Assembly (NCBI GenBank): GCA_022539475.1
Contig: VCMS01000037.1
Span: 340,364-404,363, forward strand
Length of the DNA: 64,000 bases
Direction: 5' to 3'
Source of the DNA: Gracilaria domingensis
Taxonomy: Eukaryota; Rhodophyta; Florideophyceae; Gracilariales; Gracilariaceae
Part shown: positions 12,403 to 25,200 of the stretch, piece after piece
How the letters are laid out: each line of letters opens with the position of its first letter
Numbering within the stretch: position 1 is the first letter of the stretch
Translations under genes and position numbers: made by a program
The notes under the pieces: generated by a model
The model's input: only the letters and a program-made list of their open reading frames with translations
What the model was told of the DNA's origin: nothing
Database searches by the model: none

Positions 12403-13461
12403 ATGCTGCACTCGCTCAAGAAGCACGCGTTCCGCGCGCAGGCGCCGCTGCACGCGGCGCTGGCGCCGGACGCCGAGAGCGCGCACCTGCGGCAGCAGCT
12501 GCGCCACATGCGGCGCCAGCTGCTGCAGCTGCTGCGCGAGCTGCGCGCGTCGGGCGCGCTGTGGCTGCGGCTGCTGCACAGCCAGCGCGACTTCTCCGAG
12601 CACCTGCACGCGGCGTACCCCAACCACGACGCGCTGGCGCGCGTGAGCGGCCAGCTGCGCGCCGAGACGGCGCGGCTGGCGGCGCAGTTCGCGCGCGAGC
12701 AGCGCCCGCAGAGCGCGCTGCTGGCGCACGTGCGCGGCCAGATCGAGTGGTACGTGGCGCAGATCGGCGCGGTGGAGCGCATGTACGCGCGGCTGGACGC
12801 GCTGCGCGCCGAGTACCAGCGCTACAAGCGCAAGGTGGACGAGCTGCTGACGCGCGCGCCGGCGCGCGCGCTGTGGGCGCGGCGCGCGGCGGGCGCGGCG
12901 GACGCGGCGGGCGCGGCGGACGCGGCGGACGCGCCGCGGCGCGCGCGCAACCTGCGCAAGCTGGAGCGCGCGCAGCAGGCGCACGACGCGCTGCTGCGCG
13001 ACGTGCTGCAGCGGCAGCGGCGGCTGTTCGACGTGCACGCCGCGCCGTTCCGCGCGGCGCTGGGCGCGTTCTGGCTGTCGCACGCGGCGTGCGTGGACGC
13101 GCTGGCGCACAGCCTGCAGCGCGCGCGGCGCTTTGCCGACGCGGAGGCGGCGGGGCTGGCGCGGCTGGACGTGCGCGCGCTGGTGGAGGCGGCGGACGGC
13201 GACACGCCCGTGTCGGCGCACGCGGGCGTCGCGCAGCTGGCGCAGCTGGCGCGCGACGCGCTCGATGAGCACGCGTCGCTCTCCTCGTCCGCGCACACGG
13301 CGGGCGAGGCGGCGGGCGAGGCGGCGGGCGAGGCGGCGAGCGCGGCGCGCGCGCGCGCGTGCCCGACGTCGGTGGAGGTGCGCGAGGTGCACCACTTCAT
13401 CTCCAAGGCCAGCCTGGAGCTGGAGCACGCGCGCGGCGACAGCGCGGCGGCGGCGCCGTGA
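12403..13461 (+). CDS. BAR-domain-like coiled-coil protein
   Basis: 352 aa, very rich in Ala, Arg and Leu because of local GC. The region from about 15 to 245 is a long series of amphipathic helices with heptad-like spacing. It includes LRAEYQRYKRKVDELL (about 134-149), which resembles the core helix of BAR domains, the membrane-curvature modules of endocytosis. A short low-complexity insertion (AGAADAAGAADAAD, around 165-180) and a tandem AGEAAGEAAGEAA near 300-313 follow repeats in the DNA. Start ATG at 12403 has a GC-rich leader; the stop is TGA at 13459. The coding signal is real because the helical pattern persists despite the base bias. The family call is tentative; a generic coiled coil is the alternative. 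Confidence 0.6.
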   Translation: MLHSLKKHAFRAQAPLHAALAPDAESAHLRQQLRHMRRQLLQLLRELRASGALWLRLLHSQRDFSEHLHAAYPNHDALARVSGQLRAETARLAAQFAREQRPQSALLAHVRGQIEWYVAQIGAVERMYARLDALRAEYQRYKRKVDELLTRAPARALWARRAAGAADAAGAADAADAPRRARNLRKLERAQQAHDALLRDVLQRQRRLFDVHAAPFRAALGAFWLSHAACVDALAHSLQRARRFADAEAAGLARLDVRALVEAADGDTPVSAHAGVAQLAQLARDALDEHASLSSSAHTAGEAAGEAAGEAASAARARACPTSVEVREVHHFISKASLELEHARGDSAAAAP

Positions 13462-13557
13462 CGCGGCCTCGCGCGCTGTTGCTCAATCAGCGGCACGATG
13501 TATGACGTAGACGCTTTTTAGTTGATAGAGATAGATAAACAGTGCATGACGCAGAGC

Positions 13558-13974
13558 TCACGCCTCCTCCCGGCCGTGCAGGAACGAGAAGAGCAGCTCG
13601 CCCGAGCACACCACGCGCCCGCCGCTCTCGGCGCGCGCCTCCACGGTGCCGAAGCGGCGGCGCGCGCGCGTGAGGCGCACGCAGAACAGCAGCGGCTGCG
13701 TCGGCGGCGGCGGCGGCTGCGCCCACACCACGCGGCGCACGCCGGCGAACGCCGGGTACGGCAGCGCGGCGTAGCGCGGCATCTGCGCCAGCAGCAGCGC
13801 GCCCGCCTGCGCCAGCCCCTCCAGCAGCTGCAGGCGGCTGGGCGCGGCGCCGCGCGCCGCCTGCGCGGAGAGCGCGGCCAGCGCGCGGCCCACGTCGTTG
13901 CGCGGCGCGCCGTCCAGCAGCAGCAGCGGCTCGCGGTGGCGCAGCAGCGCGCGCACCGCCGCGCGCGTCAGCAT
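13558..13974 (-). CDS. FabZ-like hotdog-fold protein lacking the catalytic loop
   Basis: 138 aa from the ATG at 13974. The start MLTRAAVRALLRHREPLLLLDG matches the beginning of FabZ-type 3-hydroxyacyl-ACP dehydratases (HRYPFLLVD-like). LEGLAQAGALLLAQMP matches the central helix with its conserved Glu (ExxAQ), and the last strands with GTVEARAESGGRVV match the FabZ C-terminus. The usual segment carrying the catalytic His (GHFPG...PG) between these parts is missing, shortening the protein by roughly 18 residues. It may therefore be a non-catalytic hotdog protein, a thioester-binding protein or a degenerate copy. An upstream in-frame extension is open but is low-complexity Arg/Ala and was not used. 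Confidence 0.6.
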   Translation of the reverse strand: MLTRAAVRALLRHREPLLLLDGAPRNDVGRALAALSAQAARGAAPSRLQLLEGLAQAGALLLAQMPRYAALPYPAFAGVRRVVWAQPPPPPTQPLLFCVRLTRARRRFGTVEARAESGGRVVCSGELLFSFLHGREEA

Positions 13975-14299
13975 GGGGCGCTGAATTTGAGGCCGCGCCC
14001 GCCAAGCGCGCGCGATTGCGCGAGCAGTCGTCGGCGCGCCGCCGCGCCGCCGCGCGCCGCGCCGGCTGTATGCCGCGCGCGCGTGAAAAACAACTTTTTT
14101 TCGCCTTTTCCGCCTCTCGGCGCCGCGCGTTTCTCCGCTGCGCAGTGCGCGCGGCGGCGGCAGCGGCCGCGCGCGGCCGCCGCCGCGCGCGACGCGCGCA
14201 CAGCGCGCGTGGCGCATCAGGCGGCGCGCGGCGGCGCGCGGCGGCGCGCGCGGGCGGACCGTCGCCACGCGCGCGCCGCCGCGCGCCGCCTCGCGCCTC

Positions 14300-14348
<49 letters not shown>

Positions 14349-14804
14349 GCGGCGCGCGCGTCTAAAACGCGTACAGAACTGTAAATGGCGCGGCGCTTTA
14401 ATCGCGCCACGTGCCGCGCGGCGCCCAACCGCCCGCCAATGCCGCACGCTGCGCAGCCTTTTTTCGCGTCTTCATTTCGCCGCGCGCGCGCCCGCGCCGC
14501 GCGCGCGCGCGCGCGCGCGCGCGTCGTTTTCGCCGCGCCGCGCGCCGCGCGCGCACGTCAGCCGCGCCGCTGCCGCGTCTTCCTGGCTTCAGCGCGCCCA
14601 TCGCCCCGCGCCAGCCCCCCCCCACCTCCCATCCCCTTCCCGCCCCCTCCGCCCCCTTCCCCCGCCCCCTTCCCCCGCCCCCTTCCCCCGCCCGTCCTCC
14701 CCCCGAATCCCCCCTATCCCCCCGCGCTCCGCGCTCCGCGTCCCCCGCCCCGCGCACACCCGTCCGCCAAACCTCCCGCATCCCCCTCCCCCCCCCACCC
14801 CACC
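13975..14804. other. GC-rich intergenic region with GGC microsatellite
   Basis: Divergent spacer between the FabZ-like gene and the C2H2 gene. It contains a GGC trinucleotide run of about 16 units near 14300-14347, CG-alternating blocks near 14495-14525 and a C-rich tract just upstream of the C2H2 start codon (14610-14804). No gene was recognised. Confidence 0.6.
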
Positions 14805-14999
14805 ATGCCCGGCACCTCCGACGACGACATCTTCAAGCGCATGTTCGCCAGCTTCGTCGCCCGCAAGACCAGACCGCCGCCCGTCGCGTCGCACCCGCTC
14901 ACCTCCGCGCCGCGCCTCTCCAAGCTCACCGAGTCCACGCGCCGCTTCATCCCGCCGCCGCTGTCGCCGCCGCCGCCCGCGCCGCCGTCCTCGCGCGCC

Positions 15000-15030
<31 letters not shown>

Positions 15031-15355
15031 GCGCCACGCCCTTCCCGTCGCTCTTCTCGCTGCGCTCGCCCGCCAGCGCGCCGCCGCCGCCGCCGCGCGC
15101 GCCGCCGCGCCACGGCCCCACGCTGCGCCCGCTGCACCCCGCCGCCGCCGCCAACCCGCTCACGCGCCCGCGATCCAGCCGCGCCAGCCGCGGCTCGCGC
15201 GGCTCCAAGGGCTCCAAGGCCTCCGACAAGCCCGTGTCCGCGTCCACGGAGGACGCGCCGCCGCGCAAGCGCACGCGCGTGCACCCGGCGTCGCTGCACC
15301 GATCGCAGAGCGCGCACGCCTCCATGCTGTCGTCGCACAAGTCCGCCGACCGCAG

Positions 15356-15394
<39 letters not shown>

Positions 15395-15462
15395 CGCGTC
15401 GCGCACCGCGCCGTCGCCCGCCGTGTCGTCGTCGTCGCCCGCCGCCGCCACGTCGCCCGCGC

Positions 15463-15499
<37 letters not shown>

Positions 15500-16138
15500 G
15501 CGCGGCTCCTCCGCGCGCAAGACCGCCGCCGTCACCAAGAGCTTTCCGTGCGACAAGTGCTCGGCCACGTTCGCGCAAAAGGGGCAGCTGTCGCGCCACA
15601 TTCGGCGCGTGCACGACAAGCTGCGCCCGCACGCGTGCGAGCACTGCGGCCGTCTCTTCGGCGCGCGCAGCGACCGCACACGTCACGTCATGGTAAGCTT
15701 TGGAGCCCTTCTCCCGCGCTCCCCGCGCACACGCCGCGCCTGCGCTTTTTACGTGCGTCTCTAACCGCCCTGCTTTAAAACCGCGCGCGCGCGCGCGCTC
15801 TCGTGACTGCCCGTTAGATTGTGCACAAGAAGGTGCGTCAATTCCCGTGCGACCGCTGCGGCTTCCAATTCCAGGCCAAGACGCACCTCGAGGCGCACGT
15901 GCGTACCGTGCACGACGGCGTGCGCCCGTTCCGCTGCGCGCAGTGCGGCTTCTCCTTCGGCCTGCGTTCCAACCTGCTCACGCACGAGCGCGCCGTGCAC
16001 TTTCGCGAGGCCAAGTGGAACTGCACCGTGTGCCACACCGCCTTCAACCGCAAGCACGACATGTACCGCCACATGAAGCTCATGCACGACGTCGACGCCA
16101 CGCCCGCCGCCGCTGCCCGCAAGCGCGGAACTACATAA
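14805..16138 (+). CDS. C2H2 zinc-finger protein (five fingers), one intron
   Basis: Two exons, 14805-15692 and 15818-16138, join in phase 0 to give 402 aa. The intron (125 nt) begins GTAAGC after an ATG codon, has a CTAAC-like branch site near 15762 and ends CCGTTAG. Splicing joins HVM to IVHKK and completes the second finger (H-x4-H across the junction). The N-terminal 245 residues are disordered, rich in Pro, Ala and Ser, with a basic RKRTR patch and a 13-residue Ala run. Five C2H2 fingers follow in tandem from about residue 246 to 395 (first FPCDKCSATF, last NCTVCHTAFN), with TGEKP-like linkers replaced by DKLRP and DGVRP. It is probably a nuclear DNA-binding protein. The 3' end converges with the TRRAP gene. 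Confidence 0.88.
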
Positions 16139-16234
16139 CACACACAACAACCCACATCTCCCCCCCCCCCCCCTTCCTTCCCCCCCTCGCGCCCCTTCTC
16201 CACCGAAACGCCTGCGCCAGTCTTGTCCCTCTTC

Positions 16235-16264
16235 CTCACGCACACGCACACACACACACACACC
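16235..16264. repeat. CA dinucleotide repeat
   Basis: An imperfect (CA)n run lies in the 150-bp convergent gap between the C2H2 gene and the TRRAP gene, preceded by a C-rich tract at 16156-16190. It could lie in both 3' untranslated regions. Confidence 0.8.
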
Positions 16265-16288
16265 AACACTGCCACATCTGCCGCTTCC

Positions 16289-19200
16289 TCAATACCACGC
16301 CTGGAAGCTGCACTCCATGCGCGCCACGTTCTCAACTGCGCACGCCTTCTTCACCAGCGCGTCGCCCAACGCAAGCGCCTCCTTCCCGCCCCCGCTGCCC
16401 AGCCGCGCCTTCATGCCCGCCACGCTCCGTCGCAGCGCGCGCTCAACTTGCTCCACCTCGTCCACCCGCCGCTCATCCGTCTTCCTCCCAACACCCTCGC
16501 CGCCGCGCACAATGTACCCCTCCACCTCATCGCGCATCACGCCCTCCAGAACAATCTCCATCAGTTCCATCCCACCCATCATGCTCCGCAGCGCTCGAAC
16601 CAGCGATCCGTAAAGCACCCCTCTAACCCCGTTCGCTCCCATCCCGCGTCGCAGATTGCGCGTCAGCCGGAAAGGCACCGCTTCGTCGTGTTCTAACACC
16701 CCTTCGCCCTCCCTGCTCTTGTTCTTCTCGCCCGCGCTGCTCAATAGCCGAACGCCCCCGTGCTGCACCGCCCCATTTTCCCAGCAGAACATCATGTTCT
16801 GCGGACGCCGGCATCCAATTGCCAGCACGAACGAAACAGCGCTGCCGCAACCCACCGTCTCCGCGAACCGTTTCCGGAACGAGAACAGTTGTCGCATCGT
16901 GCGCATTCGCCCCTTGATCCAATCCGCGAACACGTTCTCCCCAACGCGCGTCCGGCACACCGTCTCGTACGCCTCAACCCGAGCGTCGAATACTTCGCTC
17001 ACGCTCAACGCGTCGTCTTCCTTCTCGCCCATCCGTCGCTCCTTCGCCTCCTGCTCCGCTTCACGGAACGCCATGATCACGTCATCACAGCTCTCGCCCC
17101 GCTTTTCCAGATACTCCTCCAGTCCTTCTGACACGCTGCTAACCTCGCCTTCGTTGCACACGAGCCGCGAGCGAAAGCCGGTGGCAATGTACCGCGGCAC
17201 GGCGAGGTGAACCCGATGTCTCACAGCCACTGCGTCCTTGGCGAATACCCACTCATTTAGCAGCCGGTACATTTGCCCGGCGCGGTTTTCTGCCATTTGA
17301 ACGTGTAGTCCAACGTAGTGTTCCACCAAGAACTTGTACCACCTCCCATCGCTTCCAAGCACACTGATGCCTCGACAGCAGCCCGTAGCCCGCTGGATCA
17401 CCTTCACGTCACCGCTGATGCGTCGAATCGTCACGTGCCGTCCAGCACACGGTTCTGTCCCATCCATGTCACAGTATTGTCCGAACACCTCAATATCGCT
17501 GCCATTAATGTTCAGCAGTTGTTTGGATATATTTTCCAGCTTGACAAACTCGGGCAACGCGTCCACACGCCTCTGAAAGATTCCCTGCCAGCGTCGCAAA
17601 CGTCGAATAAATGTGTCCACGTCGTTAGGAAAGTCCTTCGCGCTCCGCGGTGACAATTCTGCTGCAAAAGCTTCCTTAAGATCCGCCAATTCCGCGGCGG
17701 GTTTCTGTTCTACAACTCCCTGTTCATTTGCTCCAACCCCAATACCAAAAGAGGTCCTCGATATCTCTTCCAATGCACTGCGAATTGCTGGCATGATCTC
17801 CTCTTTCCAGCTCTTTGTGCCGCTTTGGTAGCATCTCAGCAAAAGTGCGTTCATTAGCCCGAGCAGAAGCTCCTCTCTCTGAATCTTAACTCGCCACGAT
17901 AGATCAGTTGAAATGCCTTCCAGTTCCAGAAACATTTCTTGGTGATACTTGACGATTTGCGCCATGATCGTATGTGCTAGCTCGTACGGCGTAGCGCTGG
18001 GTCCCACTCTAGCTGTAGGAGCGTTTGTTTTGGCTTGTGTCCGCGGTGCACTCGAAGAATCAGTGCCCGCCGCGTGTCCGGTGGCTTTTGTCGCTTCGAC
18101 TTGTGTCTTTGATGTACGCTGCTCTTCTCCTTTGACTCTAGACTCATTGGCTGCCGTATTCCCATTCTTCGCGTCGGGTTGTTTGTCTGCTTTACCCTCC
18201 ACCTTGTCAGCCTTGGCCGCTGCAGAATTGGGGTGACTCAAAGAAAACATGTTATGCGGTCCTTGGCCTCCGGGAATGCTCTCTTGGATTTGCCGCTGTC
18301 GCTGCACTTGCAAGTGATACGCATGTAGACATCTTTCCAAAAGCTTCCGTAGAGTCAACACACTCGTCTTCAATCGCTCCTTTTGTTCGATCAAACGTGA
18401 TTGGTCTTGCCCGCTTGCTTGCGTTGCACTTTCTATCTTCTCCAGTTCTTTCCGCGCAGCTATGTATTTGGCATTTGCCCTCTGCACTTGCTCCTTTGCC
18501 TGCTGCACGTAACGTATCGCGGCTTGCAAATGAGCCGGGGTGGCAACAGTTCGTAGAGGTGCAGCAATAGGACGCCAAAGCTTCAGCGCTTCTCGATACA
18601 ACTGACGATTGGGTCGGTCTTTTGGTTTGCGGTCCTCCATATATGCTTTCAGAGGAAAGTAAATCGCCTGTGGAAACTGGCGCGCAATACGGGATAAGAT
18701 GGGGGTTACGGTTAGCCCTTCAGTTCTCCCGAGCATTTGCAACAGTTGAGAAAGCCACGGCAGCCACATCCACGACGGTATGTCCAAGATTGCCGCACTT
18801 AAAGCCCTGCTTACTCCTTTCCGCTCAGATGAGAGAGGGCCTGTCTTGTTCGGCTCAGGTTGACTGGAAACCCCCTTTGGCTTTTCTGCGTTTCCATTGT
18901 CTTGACCTGTAACGGACGTGGGTGCTGACGTTTTCGGCGTTCCCTCTTCGGCTTTAGCGCCGCCGTTCAGGTGATCCGACTTCGAAGCCGATGGTGTCAG
19001 GGAGCTCTGATGCTCTATCAACTGACTAGTGGTGAAGTCAAACGAAAGACGGGATTGTACGTCCAAACTTAAGAGTCGTAAGACGCGTGACAAAAACGCA
19101 CGAGCCTTCCGAGAACCAAAGCGCACAGCCTGCAGGTAACATTTCACAGCGAATTCGCGGAAGGCCAGCTCTGCAGCATAACCATTGCTGACCCCCATCA

Positions 19201-22200
19201 GCTCCTCTATTTGCTTGTCGTCAGAATCAATATTGTCTGCGAAAGATGCGAATGCCGATGGATCTTCTGCTGCCTTCTTTTGCATATTATCGCAATGTTG
19301 ACCCCAAGAAAGCCATGCGGATCCAACATCTGCAGAGGTAAAAAGTGCGGTGGATATGGCTTCAACTGATTCACCTTCCCTTCCTAGTTGAGCCAGCAGC
19401 TTCCCCTTCAGCGAAAACAGCTGGGCCCTCTGTCTTGCGCTTAAATGGTCCATGTTGCATCGACTGAGCTCGTGGAGACCATTTTCCAGGTGTTTTTCTA
19501 GTCCTCTCGGTACCATGTATGCGCGAGCTACTTCTTTGATCTTCACAAAATATTCTGTGAGTTCCATTGTTCCAAAGGGATACAACTTTTGCAGCACATA
19601 TAACGCAACATCTGGGAATCCTTGCTTTCGACATGCTTTCGCAAATCTGTGCACGTTCCACGCCGTCTCATTCACACCCATCACCAAAACATGCTGCGGA
19701 AGAGCTTGGGCAATGGCATTCGCAGCCTGAACTTGGGCGACTTGCGGGCTTACAACACCTCCTCGACTGGCAGGTGTGTTGGCCGCAGTAGAACTCTGAG
19801 CCGCTTCTATCTTTGCGCTTGCAGCCTCTTTCAATGCTTCCAAGACATTAACGACTACGGCATGGACATGGTTTCTCCACAGCAGCAACTCATTCCACAC
19901 TCGCAACGGCTCATGAGGCGAAGGCAGACGCTCACGCCAAGTATTCAAAACCATCCGGACATTCTCGATCTTCTGATCAACGTTCACATTTTCGCTCCCA
20001 TGTCTACTAAGAGCATTCAACTCTCCCAGGATCCGAGCGGACTCTTGCACCTCAACTAGCTGCTGAAATTGAACTAGAATCGGTTCGGCGGCATCCAAAT
20101 CTGCTGATTCCGGTAGCGACGCAAACCTTTCCAAGGTTCGCTTAAATCCTTCATTGATGTGCGTATCACAGTTACCCAATTTGTTGTCTTGAAGGTGAAC
20201 ATAGGCCTCATATATTTGCATCTTGGAAGAATCATAAACTGGCTTCTTACGCAAGAGATCCTTGAGAGCCATCCAATCTGGAATGCGCCAGAGACACTCA
20301 TGAAGTAGCGTAGGACTAACGACGGTTCTTGAAAACTCAGTAAGGACTTCCCATTGACAAAGATTCTTCGCACACTCAATCCAACGTTCTTCGCAAAAAG
20401 TGATCTCGTTCCCACTTATGTTGCTAGCCCCATCGAGGTTGGAAACTCGTGACATATTGTTACCAAGAACCTCTGCGTAGGCTTCTTGAGCATCAGCAAA
20501 AAGACCCATCTGTTCGTAGGACAAAGCTTGAATAGTACCCTGAGAACGGGCTCTTGTCTTCCATGCCCCTGCGAGATTGTCCATTTCCTGAAGGGTAAGG
20601 AACATATTCACTTGCGAGTCTGCAATGTCTTCCAGTTCACTCTCCAATAAGCTTCGAGTCCGATCGCTTATGGTGTCTTTGGCTAAACGTAATCTAAGAT
20701 CAGCCTCTCTCCTTTCAAAATACGACAAAGCAGAATGCCACGCATTCCATCTTGAGCCAAGACATCTTATGACATTTGCTCGGAAAGCCGGCAATGGCTG
20801 AAACTGAACAATGGACTCAAGGAGGGTTTGAACGTTGTTAATCGGCCAGGTCACTTGAATATAGTGATACTCTTTCGTAAGCAACAAAGCAAATGATTTT
20901 CCAAGTCCGCTTTGCTCTGAAGGAGTTAGCTGGGACCATATCTGTGGAACGAGTTGAACCCATGTCCTGCACGCGATTTCATGATCACAGTTCACAAGAC
21001 TGATTAATGACTTCGTGAAGTCCTCCGTCCTAAAAGCCTCCAAAGAACTTTCAAATTTGTGCAGCGACATATCCGAAATGCCAGGTTGTCGTTTTTCAGA
21101 GACTAAGTTCGTTTCCCCGCTAGCATCCTTCATGACGGTATCAGCATCACAATGAACCAACTTCGGAAACGCAGTAGGTTCGCATGTGAAATCTATAGCA
21201 CGATCCTTCTCAACCGAAGAAAGGAGCAGTTCAGCCGCGTTTTTGATCCATAGGGTTTCGGCTAAGAACTCCCATTCCTGCTTTGAAACAATATACTGAA
21301 GGCGAAGTGATGCCGAGCCCCCTACCGCAGATTCGTATATGTCAAAGAACTCTTGGCGAAGCGGGGATCTATAAGATTTCAAACCTATCATGAAGACCCG
21401 TTCAAGTTTCGGGTCTGGCCTTCTCAGGGACGACGAGTCTCCTGTCGGTTTGAAGGTTTTCAAGACGATCGAGAGGTAAGCATCCATCAGTTCCGGTGAG
21501 TTGATCTTCTCAAAAGTCCCCATCTTCTGTAGCAGTTGCGCCTTCTCCTTTGCAGTCAGTGGTTCTTTCGTACTCACTTGGTGAGGTAAGTTGATCGGCT
21601 TCCAGAACACTAGACCGTCTACTAGTTTCACCAACTTAAGTAGCACCTCGGTGTCTGTGCACTTCTCAACCAAAGTCCCCAAAGTGCTCAGAGTATGTCT
21701 CTTGGGAGCTGGGTCCAATGAATTGATATAGTATTCAACCATTGACAAGCATAGACATAGACAATCAACTTCATAGTTCCTTGAATGTGAATCCTTCTCA
21801 GTGCCTATCACTCTCATACCTTTGCTTACTTCAGCACCACTATCTTGCGCTTTCGCGTTCCCTACCTTCACATTTGAAGCCACCTGAGCCTGACCAGCAG
21901 AGTTTCTTTCCGTGGACTGCTGAGCCCTCCCACCTACCCCATGCATTCCTAAAATAGATGAAGTCCCGTTCGCAATAGACGGGATTTGATTGTTGCTAAT
22001 GTACTCTTTGGTCATCCTTTGTAAAGTCTTCAAAAGTATGTCTTGATACTTGAGGAATTCCTGTGGGACAGAAGCCCAAAGGGATTTCAAGACAAGCAAG
22101 CCACGATAATTGCGGTGATGTTCAGTAGATTTAAGACAAGCCTCAACTGCTGAATGCAGTTCCTTGACGAACATTGAAATCCACATTTGCGGCTGATTCT

Positions 22201-25200
22201 GCGTCGAAGCTACAGTTTCGGACGGTAGTTGTTCCTGCTTAGTTGAAGACTTTCCCACCTTCGAGTGCTCTTCCCGCTTAACCGTGTTCTTCGGCTGCCC
22301 AGTCTTGACAGGTGCCGAAGACGAGGGAACCGGTTTATACCTCTCTAGAACAACTGGAAGCAAAGATGCAAACTGTGCAGCTATAGAAATAGAATTCTCA
22401 GTTAGAGACGGTTGTATGAATGCGCGGAGCGCGTTCGTGTTCCGTTCAACAAACTTCCATCCTTGATACTTTGCGGCTACAGACGAAACAAGAAGGGAAG
22501 TAACCAGCGCACTGTTCCGCACAGCTATCCTCTTCCTCACCTGATCCTTGTCGTTCCGGGAGGAAGTGGGCTTAGGGCCTTTGCCATCTGCGCCTGCATT
22601 TTCCGCGACGGACGTGTTCTGTGGTGCTTTCCCTGAAGAGGCAGCTGATAAAGTGACTGATTGCCTTTCGGAAGGAATGGGTGTTAACAGCCTCTCAACA
22701 AAATTAAGCCGAATAGAAACTTCAGGCCATAGTCGCATCATGTTTTCTAACAGCTTCAATGATCTTCTTGTTATCAACGAGGCCTCTCGCTGATCCGTTA
22801 ACCTTATTGGCATTTGAACTAGAAAACTGGCAAGCAAGTCAACCATGCTTGCACTCGGTTTGAAATCGTCCGGATCTTGTGTTACGGTCCAAGTAGATAC
22901 TTGGCTGGTAGTAGGCCGTGCTGTGGGAAGAGGATTCCCATCATTAACCTTCTGAAGCTTTAGAGGAGGTCCTGTTTCCTGAACATCACTTCCTTTCTCG
23001 GTCTTTGCGTCCAGCTCACTGGCATCTTCAGCCTCTGGTGGCCCATCTCTAGGTCTTTTCTTCTGCCCGGGCGCAGTATCCTCGTCTGCCGCTACTGGTT
23101 TCGCTTTTGCTTGATTTCTTCTTCGGGTTTCTTCCCATGATAAAATGAGGTCGACCAGATCCAATCCCAGTCTTCGATTTTCAGGGGCAGCATTCGCACT
23201 CAAGGCAAATTTGCTCAAAGAGTTCACCATAAAAGGAAGAAACTGGGCTCTAGAGGAAAAGAAAACTTGCGGATGGCGAACCATTATCTGCCATATGTGC
23301 ACCAAGTTCTGGACGCTATGTCCTTCCTCCAATAGGATTTTCTTGGTGTATCGGATCCAGATTGGATACTTGTGGCCAGAAAGATAATTCGACAAATGCC
23401 TTGGCAGTACAGGCATAAGGGTGTCCACAGCTCTCTGAACAAGATTTCTTCCATCAATTTGACATGCGCGAAGTAGGGCGACATAAACCTGAAGGACTAG
23501 TTTCGTTGGCGCTTGATACGACTCAAAAAACTGAGTGACTGCAATGAACGCCCAAAACTTCGCAGTGGACTCTTCCCGCTTCAGGTTGTTCCATCCGAAC
23601 TTTATGAGCTCTTTTCGATACCGACCTATTTCATGGGGCGTGTGTTTGATAAGCACAGTGGCGAGCCGAAGAAGCTCCACACTTAGCAGTTCATCATAAC
23701 ACCTCAAGGTCTTATCTGACTGATTCAGTATATCAGTAACGATCTTTTGCACCAGTTCAGAGTCAATAGAATCCTGATTCTTGACACTCTCTGGAACAGA
23801 GCACTTTTCCATCGGCACTGCTGATGAACTTTCATCTGTATTCTTGGACAATTGGGCTCTGCTTTCCTCTTTTTCGCCACTAGCGTTGGTCTCCGTATGC
23901 GTTTCTTGAGCCACATTTTCGTCGTTCAACGAAGGTTTATCTTGCACTTCAACAGGCGCTGTGCCCGCTAATGGTCCAGAGGATAAATTTGCTGCCTTTT
24001 GGTGATCTGCATCCTTTCCAATACCCCTGTTCTTCAAATGGTGGGATATCAACGGAATGATGAGATAATGCAGAGCATGTAGCTTTCTTTCCTGTGAAGT
24101 CGAGCCATCAAGAAATACAGCGAAGAACTTTGTAAGAATCGAGTTTTTAGAAGGCGTTGGAGTGGCTTTGGTAACAGTGTTCTCAAGAAAACGTTTCACA
24201 AACGTGAAATCACATGTTGTGCGGAAAGAAAACACTGCCAGAAGTTCGAATAGAAGATTCACTTCGTTCTCGAATGTGGTGCAGTACCTTATGAAGATCT
24301 GGGCCACAGTCTTAATTTCCTGAACTCGAAAAGAAGATGAGGCATCTTGGCGAGACATTTCGTTCGAGTTCGACATCGATTTCCAGTACGATATCAGAGT
24401 AGCCATTATAACAGGTTCTGATCCAAGCCATTTGGGTTTGCTCTTGGAAAGCAGATCAACTAAAGCTATGATGTGAATATTCTTTCCACCTCCGCCATCC
24501 TGATGAAAATAAGCAGAAGAAAAGAGTCGTTTTGGATTCCCCATCAGATCTGCTCTTAACTGATCAGCTTCATTAGTACCAATTAACACAAAGAATAGCT
24601 GAAGAACTTTTTCATCTCCCATGCGAGACAACAAAAACTCAGACGCCTGTCCTGCATGCTGGTTACAATACTTCAGAAGGGGTGCACGATACGGTGATGT
24701 GGAGGCACTTCTAGCATTCTTTAAGCCTAGATGTGCGGCACCAGGGGCTGCTAGGAACAATACTGCTTCTAAACGAATAACCATGTCCACCACACGCGGT
24801 AAGAACTTTGACGCGGACGCAGGTAGCAAATGAAATAATTCAAGAATGGCAGCGGCAACCCTGGATTCGTTACCAAAAGGAATCTTCTTCGCAGTCGAGA
24901 TCTTTTCTGGATCAGTCCACTTTTGAAGATGTTCAAGAAGCTTCTCCCCCAAACTTATGTTAAACCAATTCGAGAAAAGCTCCAAAATTCGACTTAGCCC
25001 CTGTAGGTAAGGAATATTCAGCATTTTGTAGTCTCCGAGATGTGAAAGCATGGGTCTGAGATTCTGCTGCAGGAGCTCTTTAGGTCGCTGATGTCGGTCA
25101 ATAGCCTGTCGCAACCCCTGCTTTGAGCTTTGTACAATTTGGGCATCCCTGGATTGAATGTTCTTAAAGAAACACCCGATTGTATTCTTGTACAATGTGT

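Noticed and set aside
10736-12646. 636-codon plus-strand frame, Arg/Gly-rich
   Set aside because: Antisense to the Pro/Ala-rich gene; composition is a direct product of GGC/CGC-rich DNA and no domain is present.
11836-13428. 530-codon minus-strand frame over the BAR-like gene
   Set aside because: Arg/Ala low complexity opposite a helical coding frame; stops are rare here because GC is extreme.
14589-15686. 365-codon minus-strand frame opposite the C2H2 gene
   Set aside because: Gly/Arg low complexity; the plus strand has real zinc fingers and an intron.
13522-15696. 724-codon plus-strand frame
   Set aside because: Covers two real genes in other frames and reads as Arg/Pro/Ala noise.
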